Shown: positions 56,247 through 64,000 of the stretch, piece by piece
Numbering within the stretch: the first letter of the stretch is position 1
Layout: every line of letters begins with the position of its first letter
Assembly: GCF_015767435.1 (NCBI RefSeq)
Contig: NZ_JADWOV010000323.1
Location: 62,001 to 126,000 of the forward strand
Length of the DNA: 64,000 bases
DNA from: Polaribacter sp. BAL334
Lineage (GTDB): Bacteria; Bacteroidota; Bacteroidia; Flavobacteriales; Flavobacteriaceae
Direction: 5' to 3'
Notes under the pieces: generated by a model
The model's database searches: none
Seen by the model: only the letters and a program-made list of their open reading frames with translations
Told to the model about the DNA's origin: nothing
Translations under genes and position numbers: made by a program

Positions 56247-57881
56247 TTATTTAAAAACTTCCTCAATAATTTTTCCAGTGGTTGAATTTGGTGCTTCAAT
56301 CCTCAACAAATTTGCTATTGTTGGAGCAATATCAGTAATCTCATAATGCTTTTTTGAAGCTCCTTTTTTGACACCATTTCCATAAAAAATGATTGGAACA
56401 TGCGTGTCATAAGAAAATCCAGAACCATGAGTTGTTCCTGTTCTTTTCCCTGAAATTGTTCCGGGATTTGGAATTAACAATACATCACCAGATAATTTTT
56501 GATGGAATCCATTTTGTAAAACGTTTAAAATTCCTTTTGTAAAATTGGTGTTTCTTAATGTTTTTGCAGTGACAGTTTTGCTAATTGTCTCGAAATTAAT
56601 CAATTCGTTTGCGAAAATTTCAGCAACATCATCCAATTTTAAACCTAAAGTAGTTATTTTTTCTTTGTCTAAAAACAATTGATAATTTGAAAAATTTTCA
56701 ACCAATTCTGTTGATTTAAAATGTTTTGTAGAAACAGAATCTAAGAAAGTTTTGAATTTTCGAGTATTAAAATATTTTGCAGGAATTTTCAATGAATCCA
56801 AATAGGCAGGAACTCTAATGGCTCCATGATCTGCAGTTAAAAAAACGGTATATTTTCCTTTTCCAACTTCTTTGTCTAAAAATTTTAGCAAATCAGCCAA
56901 ATCTTTATCCAATCGTAAATAGGTATCTTCCGTTTCAATGGCATCAACACCATACTTATGACCTACATAATCTGTACTTGAAAAACTAATAGCTAAAAAA
57001 TCAGTGTCTTTGTTTTTTCCTAAATTTTCTCCAATAATAGCTGCTTTTGCAAAATCTAATGTGATGGAATTTCCAAAAGGAGTCTCAGAAATAATACTTA
57101 AATTTCCATTTTCTTTTTTCAAATTTGGAATGTCATGAGGAAAAATGGGTAATTCTTCACCTGTAAATACACCTTCAAAAATAGAATTATCAGCAGTACT
57201 GTTTTTGTATGTTTTGATGTCATACAAAGTATTCCAAGGTTTTGATGTGTAATACTGTGCTTTTTGTTGTTTGTTAAAATCAGTTACCCAAATTGGCAAA
57301 TCATTTCTGTAAAAAGAACTTGTGATAAAATGCCCTTTGTCTTTTCCTTCATACCAATAAGCAGCTGTAGCTGTGTGTCCAACTGGCAGAATAGCAGATC
57401 TATCTTTTAATGCAATTCCAATTGATTTCCCACGCATATTTTGAGCCAATAATAATTGGTCTGTAACTGTTGTTGTGGCTAATCTGTAAGGTGATTTTTT
57501 TCCGTAATCTGAATCTGTTCCAACAGAAGAATAATTGGAGTCATCAACACAATAAATCGACTTTTTTAAAAATTTATCATACCAATTATTTCCAATAATG
57601 CCATGATGATCAGGAGTTGCTCCAGTATAAATTGAGGTGTGACCAACAGCAGTATAGGTTGGAATATAATTAAAATGAGCATTTTCCAGAGAATATCCTT
57701 CATTTAAAAGACGTTTAAAACCATCATTTCCATATCGTTCATAATATCTCGTCAAATAATCATAACGCATCTGATCTACCACTATTCCTACCACAAGCGA
57801 TGGTTTTTCTTGTGCTATTATCTCTTTTTGAAATGATAGAAGAAATATAAAAATCCCTAAGAGAAAAATGTTTTTTTGCAT
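56247..57881 (-). CDS. pafA: PafA-like alkaline phosphatase superfamily phosphomonoesterase
   Basis: A 544-residue secreted enzyme with a signal peptide (FLLGIFIFLLSFQKEIIAQ). It closely follows the flavobacterial PafA pattern. Zinc ligand D36 is in VVDQMRYD, nucleophile T77 in YIPTYTAVGH and N98 in IIGNNW. K159 and R161 are in ALKDRSAI. Metal ligands lie in STDYVGHKYG, LTADHGA and THGSGF. The K/R pair and Asn are PafA hallmarks that favour phosphate monoesters. It should release phosphate in the periplasm. It is divergent from mlaE. Confidence 0.92.
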   Translation of the reverse strand: MQKNIFLLGIFIFLLSFQKEIIAQEKPSLVVGIVVDQMRYDYLTRYYERYGNDGFKRLLNEGYSLENAHFNYIPTYTAVGHTSIYTGATPDHHGIIGNNWYDKFLKKSIYCVDDSNYSSVGTDSDYGKKSPYRLATTTVTDQLLLAQNMRGKSIGIALKDRSAILPVGHTATAAYWYEGKDKGHFITSSFYRNDLPIWVTDFNKQQKAQYYTSKPWNTLYDIKTYKNSTADNSIFEGVFTGEELPIFPHDIPNLKKENGNLSIISETPFGNSITLDFAKAAIIGENLGKNKDTDFLAISFSSTDYVGHKYGVDAIETEDTYLRLDKDLADLLKFLDKEVGKGKYTVFLTADHGAIRVPAYLDSLKIPAKYFNTRKFKTFLDSVSTKHFKSTELVENFSNYQLFLDKEKITTLGLKLDDVAEIFANELINFETISKTVTAKTLRNTNFTKGILNVLQNGFHQKLSGDVLLIPNPGTISGKRTGTTHGSGFSYDTHVPIIFYGNGVKKGASKKHYEITDIAPTIANLLRIEAPNSTTGKIIEEVFK

Positions 57882-57907
57882 CTGAATATAGATTAATTTT
57901 ATAGAAA

Positions 57908-57915
57908 CAAAAGTA
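57908..57915 (-). promoter_or_regulatory. -7 promoter element for pafA
   Basis: The minus strand reads TACTTTTG, a full TAnnTTTG match, 26 bases before the pafA ATG. No TTG is at -33. No Pho-box-like repeat was recognised. Confidence 0.45.
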
Positions 57916-57991
57916 ATTATTTTATAGTTTGATTTTAGTAATTTTACATTCTATTCACCTAAATTTAATACTTTAGCACAAAATTATATCC

Positions 57992-58732
57992 ATGAACTAC
58001 ATAGAACATGTTGGTAAATATTTTATGATGCTTTTTCAGGTTTTTAAAAAACCTCAAAGACGTCGTTTTTTTTACGAATCACTTTTTAAAGAAATTGAAG
58101 AATTAGGTTTGAAATCTTTAGGGATCATTATGTTCATTTCATTTTTTATTGGTGGAGTAATTGCTTTGCAAACTGCCTTAAATGTGGAAAGTCCTTTTAT
58201 TCCAAAATCATTGATTGGTTTTGCTGCAAAACGCTCCATTATTTTAGAATTTGCACCTACTTTTTGTTCTATTATTTTAGCAGGAAAAGTAGGTTCGTAC
58301 ATTACCTCAAGTATTGGTACTATGAGAGTTACAGAACAAATTGATGCACTTGAAGTGATGGGAATTAACTCATTAAATCATTTGGTTTTACCCAAAGTGA
58401 TAGCAACTGTTTTCTTTTATCCTTTTTTAATTTCCTTAGCGATGGTTTTAGGGATTTTTGGAGGATGGGTTGCTGGTGTGCTTTCAGGATTGTTCAGTGG
58501 TTTGGATTATATAGAAGGTTTGCAAATGGATTTTAAACCTTTTTTAATAACGTATGCCATGATCAAAACCTTGGTTTTTGCATTTTTGATAGCAACTGTT
58601 CCTTCTTATCATGGTTATTATGTAAAAGGAGGCTCAATCGCAGTTGGAAAAGCAAGTACCAAATCAGTAGTTTGGACAACTATTTTGATTGTAATTTTTA
58701 ATTATTTTTTAACCCAAATGCTGTTGACATAA
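57992..58732 (+). CDS. mlaE: MlaE family ABC transporter permease
   Basis: Inner-membrane permease of a phospholipid transport system that maintains outer-membrane asymmetry. 246 residues with about five membrane segments. The family signature is TMRVTEQIDALEVMGINSLNHLVLPKVIA, and GKVGSYITSSIGTMR precedes it. It lies one base from the ATP-binding gene. The MCE-domain subunit MlaD is not beside it. Confidence 0.93.
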   Translation: MNYIEHVGKYFMMLFQVFKKPQRRRFFYESLFKEIEELGLKSLGIIMFISFFIGGVIALQTALNVESPFIPKSLIGFAAKRSIILEFAPTFCSIILAGKVGSYITSSIGTMRVTEQIDALEVMGINSLNHLVLPKVIATVFFYPFLISLAMVLGIFGGWVAGVLSGLFSGLDYIEGLQMDFKPFLITYAMIKTLVFAFLIATVPSYHGYYVKGGSIAVGKASTKSVVWTTILIVIFNYFLTQMLLT

Positions 58733-58733
58733 A

Positions 58734-59501
58734 ATGATAGAGGTAAATAATTTGCATAAAGGTTTTGGAGATGTAAAAATTTTAAAAGGAATTTCTACCA
58801 AATTTTATCCTGGTAAAACAAGTCTAATTATCGGACAAAGTGGCTCAGGAAAAACAGTTTTTTTAAAATCATTGATTGGTTTACACACTCCAGAAGAGGG
58901 ATTTATTTCTTTTGATGGAAGAATAAATACAAATTTCACAACCGAAGAAAAACGACAATGGAGGCAAGAAATTGGCATGGTTTTTCAAGGAAGTGCGCTT
59001 TTTGACTCTCAAACTGTGGAAGAAAATGTGATGTTTCCATTGAAAATGTTCACAAAAAAAACAAATTCTGAAATGTTAGATCGTGTGAATTTTGTTTTAA
59101 AAAGAGTTAATTTAGAAAATGCCAATAAGAAAATTCCTGCAGAATTATCAGGAGGAATGCAAAAAAGGGTTGCCATTGCAAGAGCGATTGTAATGAATCC
59201 AAAGTATTTGTTTTGTGATGAGCCAAATTCTGGATTGGATCCTCAAACAGCTATAGTTATTGACAATTTAATTCAAGAAATAACAGAAGAATATAACATT
59301 ACAACTGTCATAAATACACATGATATGAACTCTGTAATGGAAATTGGTGAAAAAATTATTTTTTTAAAAAATGGTTTAAAAGCTTGGGAAGGTAGTAGTG
59401 AAGACATTTTTAAAACTGATAATGAGGCAGTTGTAGACTTTGTGTATTCATCTAATTTATTCAAAAAAGTAAGAGAGGCATATTTAAATGAAACAAAATA
59501 A
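58734..59501 (+). CDS. mlaF: MlaF-like ABC transporter ATP-binding protein
   Basis: ATPase partner of MlaE. 255 residues. Walker A is GQSGSGKT at 34-41, the Q-loop is GMVFQGSALFDS, the ABC signature is LSGGMQKRVAIARAI (the GMQKR form is typical of MlaF), and Walker B is LFCDEPNSGLDP. The H-loop is NTHDMNSV. Directly follows mlaE. No terminator is obvious before the tRNA promoter. Confidence 0.94.
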   Translation: MIEVNNLHKGFGDVKILKGISTKFYPGKTSLIIGQSGSGKTVFLKSLIGLHTPEEGFISFDGRINTNFTTEEKRQWRQEIGMVFQGSALFDSQTVEENVMFPLKMFTKKTNSEMLDRVNFVLKRVNLENANKKIPAELSGGMQKRVAIARAIVMNPKYLFCDEPNSGLDPQTAIVIDNLIQEITEEYNITTVINTHDMNSVMEIGEKIIFLKNGLKAWEGSSEDIFKTDNEAVVDFVYSSNLFKKVREAYLNETK

Positions 59502-59510
59502 AAAATAGGT

Positions 59511-59540
59511 TTGTTTTTTAGAATATAACTCATATATTTG
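59511..59540 (+). promoter_or_regulatory. promoter of tRNA-Lys
   Basis: TTG at 59511-59513, a 19-base spacer and TATATTTG at 59533-59540, followed by CAC. This is a full consensus match. The tRNA starts 22 bases later. Confidence 0.8.
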
Positions 59541-59561
59541 CACCCGCTAAAAAGAAAAGAA

Positions 59562-59634
59562 GACCTGGTAGCTCAGTTGGTAGAGCATTTCACTTTTAAT
59601 GAAAGGGTCCTGGGTTCGAATCCCAGCCCGGTCA
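59562..59634 (+). tRNA. tRNA-Lys (anticodon TTT)
   Basis: A 73-base cloverleaf: acceptor GACCTGG, D-arm GCTC...GAGC, anticodon stem TTTCA/TGAAA with loop CTTTTAA (TTT reads Lys AAA/AAG), variable GGGTC, T-arm CTGGG-TTCGAAT-CCCAG, 3' acceptor CCCGGTC and discriminator A. CCA is not encoded. The fifth acceptor pair is T opposite C, a mismatch; the other six pairs are Watson-Crick. A promoter lies upstream and a strong terminator directly after. Confidence 0.97.
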
Positions 59635-59635
59635 C

Positions 59636-59669
59636 AAAAAAACTCTGCAATTATTGCAGAGTTTTTTTA
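59636..59669 (+). terminator. terminator of tRNA-Lys
   Basis: AAACTCTGCAAT (59640-59651 region) pairs with ATTGCAGAGTTT (59653-59664 region), about 11 bp with a tiny loop, flanked by A and T runs. It begins right after the tRNA. Confidence 0.9.
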
Positions 59670-59715
59670 TTTTACCGTCCTTTTAAACCTTATTTTTGTT
59701 GTATTCTTTATAGGT

Positions 59716-60252
59716 ATGCAAAAATTAATCATTTCAATTTTATTTCTTTTTTTAACAATGAACTCTGAACAAATTATTTTCGATTTTTCAAAAGATACAG
59801 ACATTTCGTCTTGGAACGTAATTGATGATGTAGTCATGGGAGGGAAATCAGTAGGGAATTTCGAAATCAATGATGAAGGAAATGCTATTTTTTATGGAAA
59901 AGTATCTTTAGAAAATAACGGAGGATTTTCATCGGTAAGAAATCAGTTTTCTCAAAAGAAAATACATTCTTTCACTAAAATTAAGGTTCGGTTAAAAGGT
60001 GATGGAAATAGCTATCAATTGAGAATTAAAGAAAACAGAAATGATTATTATTCTTATGTAGCCACTTTTCAAACCAACAATACTTGGGAAACTATTGAAA
60101 TTCAACTTACAGAAATGCAACCAAAGTTTAGAGGAAGAGCATTGAATTTACCTAATTTTTCAGCCGATAGTTTTGAGGAAATTGCTTTTTTAATCGGAAA
60201 TAAAAAAGCACAAGATTTTCTTTTACAGATTGATAAAATTTATTTGGAATAA
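59716..60252 (+). CDS. CIA30-domain secreted protein
   Basis: A 178-residue protein from the ATG at 59716, with a signal peptide (QKLIISILFLFLTM). The mature part matches the CIA30/NADH-ubiquinone-intermediate family (PF08547 type). Landmarks are WNVIDDVVMGGKSVGNFEINDEGNAIFYGKVSLENNGGFSSVR and a galactose-binding-like beta sandwich ending FLLQIDKIYLE. An upstream in-frame start at 59599 would run through the tRNA and is rejected. Function in bacteria is unclear. Extracytoplasmic location is inferred. Confidence 0.82.
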   Translation: MQKLIISILFLFLTMNSEQIIFDFSKDTDISSWNVIDDVVMGGKSVGNFEINDEGNAIFYGKVSLENNGGFSSVRNQFSQKKIHSFTKIKVRLKGDGNSYQLRIKENRNDYYSYVATFQTNNTWETIEIQLTEMQPKFRGRALNLPNFSADSFEEIAFLIGNKKAQDFLLQIDKIYLE

Positions 60253-60311
60253 TTTATTAATAACCGCATTTAAGTGAGTTTTTGTATCTTCACTTTTTTA
60301 AATATTCAAGT

Positions 60312-61784
60312 ATGAAAGAAGAGTTTATCGAAAAAAACAATTTTGATGAAGAAAAAAATGCATCTGAAAATAAAAAAGAAGACTTTTCCAAAGTTTTTAT
60401 TCATGTAAAATCATTTTTAAACAATCTTTTTGATTTTAGAGAAGATACTGATCATAAAGCCACAATTGAAGCAATAAAAGCAGATATTGCCTTTAAGGGA
60501 GCAACAGCTTGGATTTTAATTTTTGCTGTATTTGTGGCCTCTATTGGTTTGAACGCAAATTCAACAGCAGTGGTTATTGGTGCCATGTTGATTTCTCCTT
60601 TAATGGGTCCAATTTTAGGAATTGGAATGTCATTTGCTTTGAATGATGTCAATACTTTGAAACAATCTGTGAAGAATTTAGGAATTATGATTGTGTTGAG
60701 CTTATTTGCTTCGTTCATGTTTTTTTATCTTTTTCCTTTAAGTGAAGACACTTCTGAGTTATTAGGAAGAGTAAGTCCTGATATTAGAGATGTTTTAATT
60801 GCTTTTTTTGGTGGTTTAGCGTTGATGGTAGCAAGAACAAAAAAAGGAACAATTGCATCCGTAATTTTTGGAGTTGCCATTGCCACAGCTTTAATGCCGC
60901 CTTTATGCACAGCTGGATATGGGCTTGCAAAAGGGAATTTTTCCTATTTTTTAGGAGCAATTTATTTGTTCACAATCAATGCTATTTTTATTGCTTTAGC
61001 AACTTTTTTAGTGTTAAAGTTGTTAAATTTTCCAATGCATGAATATGCCAACGCAAAAAAAAGAAAGCGATATGCAAGTTTGGCAACAATCATTGGGGTT
61101 TTAGTGATGATTCCTGCCATTTTTACATTTGTGAAAGTGTTCAATGAAAACAAAATCAACAATCAAATTTCGAATTTTATCAATAATGAAATCAAAGAAA
61201 ATGAATCATTAACCTTGATTGATTGGGAGAAGGATTTGGAAAACAAAGAAATACTATTGAATTTTTTCAATGAAGTATCAGATGCAACAAAAAATGACTT
61301 AAGAAATGAATTGACAAAAAACATTTCTTATGCAAGTTTATCCGATTTTACATTAAAAATTAAAGGAAGTGATACTAAAAGTTTTGAGTTGATTACCACT
61401 GCTTATAAGGAAAAAAGAGAGGAGTTACAGGAAAGTAAAGAGATGATTACTGAACTAGAAAATCAGATTTCAGTTTTGCAACAGACTATTTTTCAACTTA
61501 ATACACGAATTGAACAAGATGCCATTGCAAAAGACAAAAAAGCGGTGGCTTTCAGTAGAATTGCAAAAGATGTAAAAATAAGATATAATGAAGTAGAGCA
61601 AATTGGATTTGCAAAAATGCTGTTCTCTAAAGATTTCATAAAAATTGATACCATTCCAATTGCTACCGTAAAATGGAATTCAAAAACCTTAGAATCAACA
61701 ATCAATTTGAAGGAAATTGAATTACGGGCTTGGCTTCAAAATGAAATGAAATTAGATACATTATTCATCAAGAGAGAAAGATAA
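60312..61784 (+). CDS. DUF389 family membrane protein with periplasmic coiled coil
   Basis: From the ATG at 60312 the protein has 490 residues. The acidic N-terminus is followed by the DUF389 core: ASIGLNANSTAVVIGAMLISPLMGPILGIGMSFAL, FGGLALMVARTKKGTIASVIFGVAIATALMPPLCTAGYGLA and about six membrane segments. After the last segment (FTFVKVF) comes a soluble C-terminal region. It contains a heptad-like coiled coil (ESKEMITELENQISVLQQTIFQLNTRIEQ). An upstream TTG at 60282 overlaps a promoter-like TATCTTC and is rejected. Transport or sensing role unknown. Confidence 0.85.
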   Translation: MKEEFIEKNNFDEEKNASENKKEDFSKVFIHVKSFLNNLFDFREDTDHKATIEAIKADIAFKGATAWILIFAVFVASIGLNANSTAVVIGAMLISPLMGPILGIGMSFALNDVNTLKQSVKNLGIMIVLSLFASFMFFYLFPLSEDTSELLGRVSPDIRDVLIAFFGGLALMVARTKKGTIASVIFGVAIATALMPPLCTAGYGLAKGNFSYFLGAIYLFTINAIFIALATFLVLKLLNFPMHEYANAKKRKRYASLATIIGVLVMIPAIFTFVKVFNENKINNQISNFINNEIKENESLTLIDWEKDLENKEILLNFFNEVSDATKNDLRNELTKNISYASLSDFTLKIKGSDTKSFELITTAYKEKREELQESKEMITELENQISVLQQTIFQLNTRIEQDAIAKDKKAVAFSRIAKDVKIRYNEVEQIGFAKMLFSKDFIKIDTIPIATVKWNSKTLESTINLKEIELRAWLQNEMKLDTLFIKRER

Positions 61785-61795
61785 TTCTAAAAAAT

Positions 61796-62392
61796 CTATT
61801 TGCTAAAAACAGGAGTTACTTCTGCATTTTGATGAAATAAATACATTTTTTTTGTTTTGATATTTTGGCATTCAATGCGTGTTCTGCGTTGATTTCCACG
61901 TTTGTAAATGGAATTTTTAAATTCAAAAAAACCTCCACTCGAGATGTTAAAAACAAATAATTTTCCTGATTCAGCTTCATTTCCTCTCAATGCCAATGAT
62001 AATTTAGCATCAGCATCAGTGCTTGCTTTTGGATTTTTTAGATAGCTTGCCAAATGTCCTAAAATTTCTTTTGGATATATTTCTGGATGTAAAAATGGCA
62101 GCATCAAATGTTGAAAAACAGTTTTCCATTCTTTGCCATGAGCTTGAATCCTTCCAAATTTTTCATGCGCAACATGATGTGCAATTTCATGAATCAAGGT
62201 TAATAAAAATTGATATTGATTCAAATTATTATTGATGGTAATCTGAAATTTTCCATTCGGAAGTTTTCTGAAATCTCCATGTTTTGTCGCTCTTTCATTG
62301 ACTATTTTTAGAGTAAAATTATTTTGTTCAATTAAATATTGAACAATTGGTATGGCCTTTTCAGGAATATAATTTATAAGTGTACGGCTCAA
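61796..62392 (-). CDS. SprT-like zinc metalloprotein
   Basis: A 198-residue cytoplasmic protein with the metallopeptidase motif HEIAHH (68-73) and a further His85 in AHGKEWK, the arrangement of the SprT/Spartan domain. The C-terminal part lacks an obvious zinc ribbon. Spartan proteins degrade DNA-protein crosslinks; the role of bacterial SprT is not settled. It is convergent with the DUF389 gene (11 bases) and lies two bases after the small membrane-protein gene, so it is the last of a minus-strand trio. Confidence 0.85.
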   Translation of the reverse strand: MSRTLINYIPEKAIPIVQYLIEQNNFTLKIVNERATKHGDFRKLPNGKFQITINNNLNQYQFLLTLIHEIAHHVAHEKFGRIQAHGKEWKTVFQHLMLPFLHPEIYPKEILGHLASYLKNPKASTDADAKLSLALRGNEAESGKLFVFNISSGGFFEFKNSIYKRGNQRRTRIECQNIKTKKMYLFHQNAEVTPVFSK

Positions 62393-62394
62393 TA

Positions 62395-62667
62395 TTATTT
62401 TTTATTAAAATACCAAAAAATGTATGTAATTAGTGTAAACGAAGCTCCAATAGTTGCAATAATTACAACTTGAGTAATAAAAGAAAACCCAATAAAGTTA
62501 TCATTTTCATAAAAAATATAAAAAAAGAAAGGGTAAATAAATGTGTAAATTAAAAAAATACTTATCGTAATTAAAAATTCATTAATCTTATTCTCCTTTT
62601 TATAGTTTCTATAATATAGATAAAATTGAAGAAAAGAAGTTAATATAAAAGCTAATGCAATAATCAT
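62395..62667 (-). CDS. small membrane protein of unknown function
   Basis: A 90-residue protein from the ATG at 62667, one base after the dehydrogenase stop. Three or four hydrophobic segments are visible (IIALAFILTSFLQFYLYY, FLITISIFLIYTFIYPFFFYIFY, FSFITQVVIIATIGASFTLITYIFWYF) with a basic C-terminus. A longer start at 62724 would overlap the dehydrogenase by 56 bases and add a non-hydrophobic stretch. No family recognised. It lies in a tight minus-strand unit with the dehydrogenase and sprT-like genes. Confidence 0.65.
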   Translation of the reverse strand: MIIALAFILTSFLQFYLYYRNYKKENKINEFLITISIFLIYTFIYPFFFYIFYENDNFIGFSFITQVVIIATIGASFTLITYIFWYFNKK

Positions 62668-62668
62668 T

Positions 62669-63349
62669 TTATGGTGTTGAAGAGGAAACTTGCAATACTT
62701 TTCCGTTGTAAAATTTGTTGCCATTTATAGCAAATTCATACATATATTCAGCCATTTCAGACGCAGAAAGTGGTGCTTTATAATCAGGAAAAGCTTCTGC
62801 CAACATTTCTGTTTGAACAGCTCCAATTGCCAAAACATTGAACGCAATTTGTTGTTCTTTGTATTCTTCAGCAAGCAATTCTGATAATGTAATTACTGCT
62901 CCTTTTGCAGATGAATAGGCTGCCAATCCAGGAAATTTCATACTTCCTTGAATGCCTCCCATAGAACTAATGGTTACCACATGACTACCTTTTTGTAAAA
63001 AAGGAATCATATTTTTTGTGAGTTCAGCAACTCCAAAAACATTTACTTTGTACACTTCTAAAAAGTCTTCTGTGGTCAATGCAGTGAATGGTTTGTTGAT
63101 GAGTTTTCCTGCATTATTAATGAGAATGTCAACTTTTTTCCAATTATTTTCTACAAATTCGGTAACTTTTTTTAAGTCATTGTTTTGTGAAACATCCACA
63201 GAAAGTGTGGTGATATTTGGGTGATTGATATCAGTTAATGGCTTTACATTTCTTGAAATTGCTAGAACTTTATGCCCTTTTTCAGCAAATAATTTTGCCA
63301 ATTCAAATCCAATTCCCCTACTTGTACCCGTTATAATTATGTGTTTCAT
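62669..63349 (-). CDS. short-chain dehydrogenase/reductase
   Basis: A 226-residue Rossmann enzyme. The cofactor motif TGTSRGIG is at 8-15, with NNAG in ILINNAG, the catalytic Ser in VTISSMGG and the YxxxK motif in AAYSSAKGA. Absence of an acidic residue after the second strand (ISRNVKPL) suggests NADPH preference (inference). Substrate unknown. First gene of a minus-strand unit with a small membrane protein and the SprT-like gene. Divergent from the amidohydrolase. Confidence 0.9.
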   Translation of the reverse strand: MKHIIITGTSRGIGFELAKLFAEKGHKVLAISRNVKPLTDINHPNITTLSVDVSQNNDLKKVTEFVENNWKKVDILINNAGKLINKPFTALTTEDFLEVYKVNVFGVAELTKNMIPFLQKGSHVVTISSMGGIQGSMKFPGLAAYSSAKGAVITLSELLAEEYKEQQIAFNVLAIGAVQTEMLAEAFPDYKAPLSASEMAEYMYEFAINGNKFYNGKVLQVSSSTP

Positions 63350-63362
63350 CTGTCAAAAAATT

Positions 63363-63381
63363 ATTGAGCAAATTACTCAAT
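63363..63381. promoter_or_regulatory. palindrome between divergent dehydrogenase and amidohydrolase genes
   Basis: ATTGAG (63363-63368) and CTCAAT (63376-63381) form a 6-base inverted repeat with a 7-base spacer in the short divergent promoter region. It could be an operator. There is no regulator nearby to support this. Confidence 0.25.
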
Positions 63382-63413
63382 TTTTCATACATTTAGAAAC
63401 TAATACAACCCAA

Positions 63414-64000
63414 ATGAAAAAAATATTCTTCTTTGTCTGTGCACTTTTTTTGATTCAACATACCATTTCGCAAACAACACATATTTTATGTGGAAAATTG
63501 ATTGACACAAAATCAGGAAAGATTGAAACCAATAAAACTATTATTATTGAAAAGAATAAAATTATTGATGTTGTTGATGGGTTTTTGGTTGCAAAAAGCA
63601 AAAACATCACCACCATTGATTTAAAAAACAAGGTGGTAATGCCTGGTTTGATCGACTTTCATGTGCACATTGAGCAGGAATTTAATCCAAAAACTCAATT
63701 AGAAAAATACATTTTAAATGAAGCAGATGTTGCTTTTAATTCTGTTGGTTTTGCTAAAACTACTTTATTAAATGGCTTCACAACCGTAAGAGATTTAGGT
63801 GGAACAGGTGTTAATATTTCAATCAGAAACGCCATTGATCAAGGGAAAATTCCTGGACCAAGAGTTTTTACGGCAGGTAAATCTTTGGCTACTACTGGTG
63901 GTCATGCTGATCCAACCAATGGAGGAAATAAATTATTTATTGGTGATCCAGGACCAAAAGAAGGCGTTATAAATTCTATTGATGATGCTAAAAAAGCGGT
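63414..64000 (+). CDS. secreted amidohydrolase family protein, cut off by window end
   Basis: The reading frame from the ATG at 63414 runs open to the window edge, giving 195 residues. A signal peptide (KKIFFFVCALFLIQHTISQ) precedes the N-terminal composite beta domain (GKLIDTKSGKIETNKTIIIEKNKIIDV). The barrel follows, with the metal-binding HxH of DFHVHIE and LLNGFTTVRDLGGTGVNI. RVFTAGKSLATTGGHADP is typical of imidazolonepropionase-like and Xaa-Pro dipeptidase-type amidohydrolases. The remaining metal ligands are beyond the window. Confidence 0.88.
   Translation, partial: MKKIFFFVCALFLIQHTISQTTHILCGKLIDTKSGKIETNKTIIIEKNKIIDVVDGFLVAKSKNITTIDLKNKVVMPGLIDFHVHIEQEFNPKTQLEKYILNEADVAFNSVGFAKTTLLNGFTTVRDLGGTGVNISIRNAIDQGKIPGPRVFTAGKSLATTGGHADPTNGGNKLFIGDPGPKEGVINSIDDAKKA

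Noticed and set aside
59538..59768. ORF running through the tRNA-Lys gene
   Set aside because: It is read from tRNA sequence. The cloverleaf, promoter and terminator explain the region.
62668..62724. Longer start of the small membrane protein overlapping the dehydrogenase
   Set aside because: The added residues are not hydrophobic. An ATG one base after the dehydrogenase stop gives a compact operon and starts directly at a membrane segment.

Overview
The window reads as a chromosomal segment of a marine or freshwater Flavobacteriaceae-like member of the Bacteroidota. The evidence is the low G+C content, the flavobacterial promoter shape (TTG, about 19 bases, TAnnTTTG), the near absence of Shine-Dalgarno sequences, two SusC/SusD pairs, a Porin_10-type porin beside rnhB, and the gene order rpsL-rpsG-fusA-rpsJ-rplC...rplQ-carA-eno-gltA. 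No species can be named from the sequence alone.

Layout. 1-8.9 kb: a cut-off putative porin, rnhB, a nucleoid-associated protein, a Fic-family AMPylator sitting between two copies of the trkH 3' end, the TrkH/TrkA potassium uptake pair, a CGCAAAG-type interspersed repeat and radC. 9-13.5 kb: a cell-surface polysaccharide group (polysaccharide deacetylase, FemAB/GNAT-like transferase, flippase, GT4 glycosyltransferase). 13.6-19.8 kb: yjjG, three uncharacterised envelope proteins in a row, rarA, a rhomboid protease and rlmB. 19.8-30.1 kb: two tandem SusC/SusD outer-membrane uptake systems, the second followed by a lipoprotein with a C-terminal SYGDG-type module; no glycoside hydrolase is present. 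30.2-32 kb: a small Omp85-type protein. 32-49.5 kb: the ribosomal protein supercluster with fusA, secY, infA and rpoA. 49.5-56.2 kb: carA, eno, gltA, two guanidino-group-modifying hydrolases (one CtlX-like) and a PrsW-like protease. 56.2-64 kb: a PafA-like phosphatase, MlaE/MlaF lipid transport genes, tRNA-Lys, a CIA30-domain protein, a DUF389 membrane protein, a SprT-like protein, a small membrane protein, a short-chain dehydrogenase and the start of an amidohydrolase.

The most interesting signals are in non-coding DNA. Most gaps inside the ribosomal cluster are about 5-25 bases. The exceptions, ahead of rplC, rpsH, rpsK, rpsD, rpoA and rplQ, carry potential RNA structures. The best are a terminator/antiterminator-like leader before rplC, a multi-helix leader just before rpsH (S8) and a three-way-junction-like fold before rpsD (S4). 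S8 and S4 are known autoregulators in other bacteria, so these are candidate ribosomal-protein leader RNAs.

The second signal is the fic gene. It lies within a 1,367-base unit bounded by 94-base direct repeats of the trkH 3' end, which differ at 7 positions, mostly synonymous. That pattern suggests acquisition from a related strain with replacement of the trkH 3' end.
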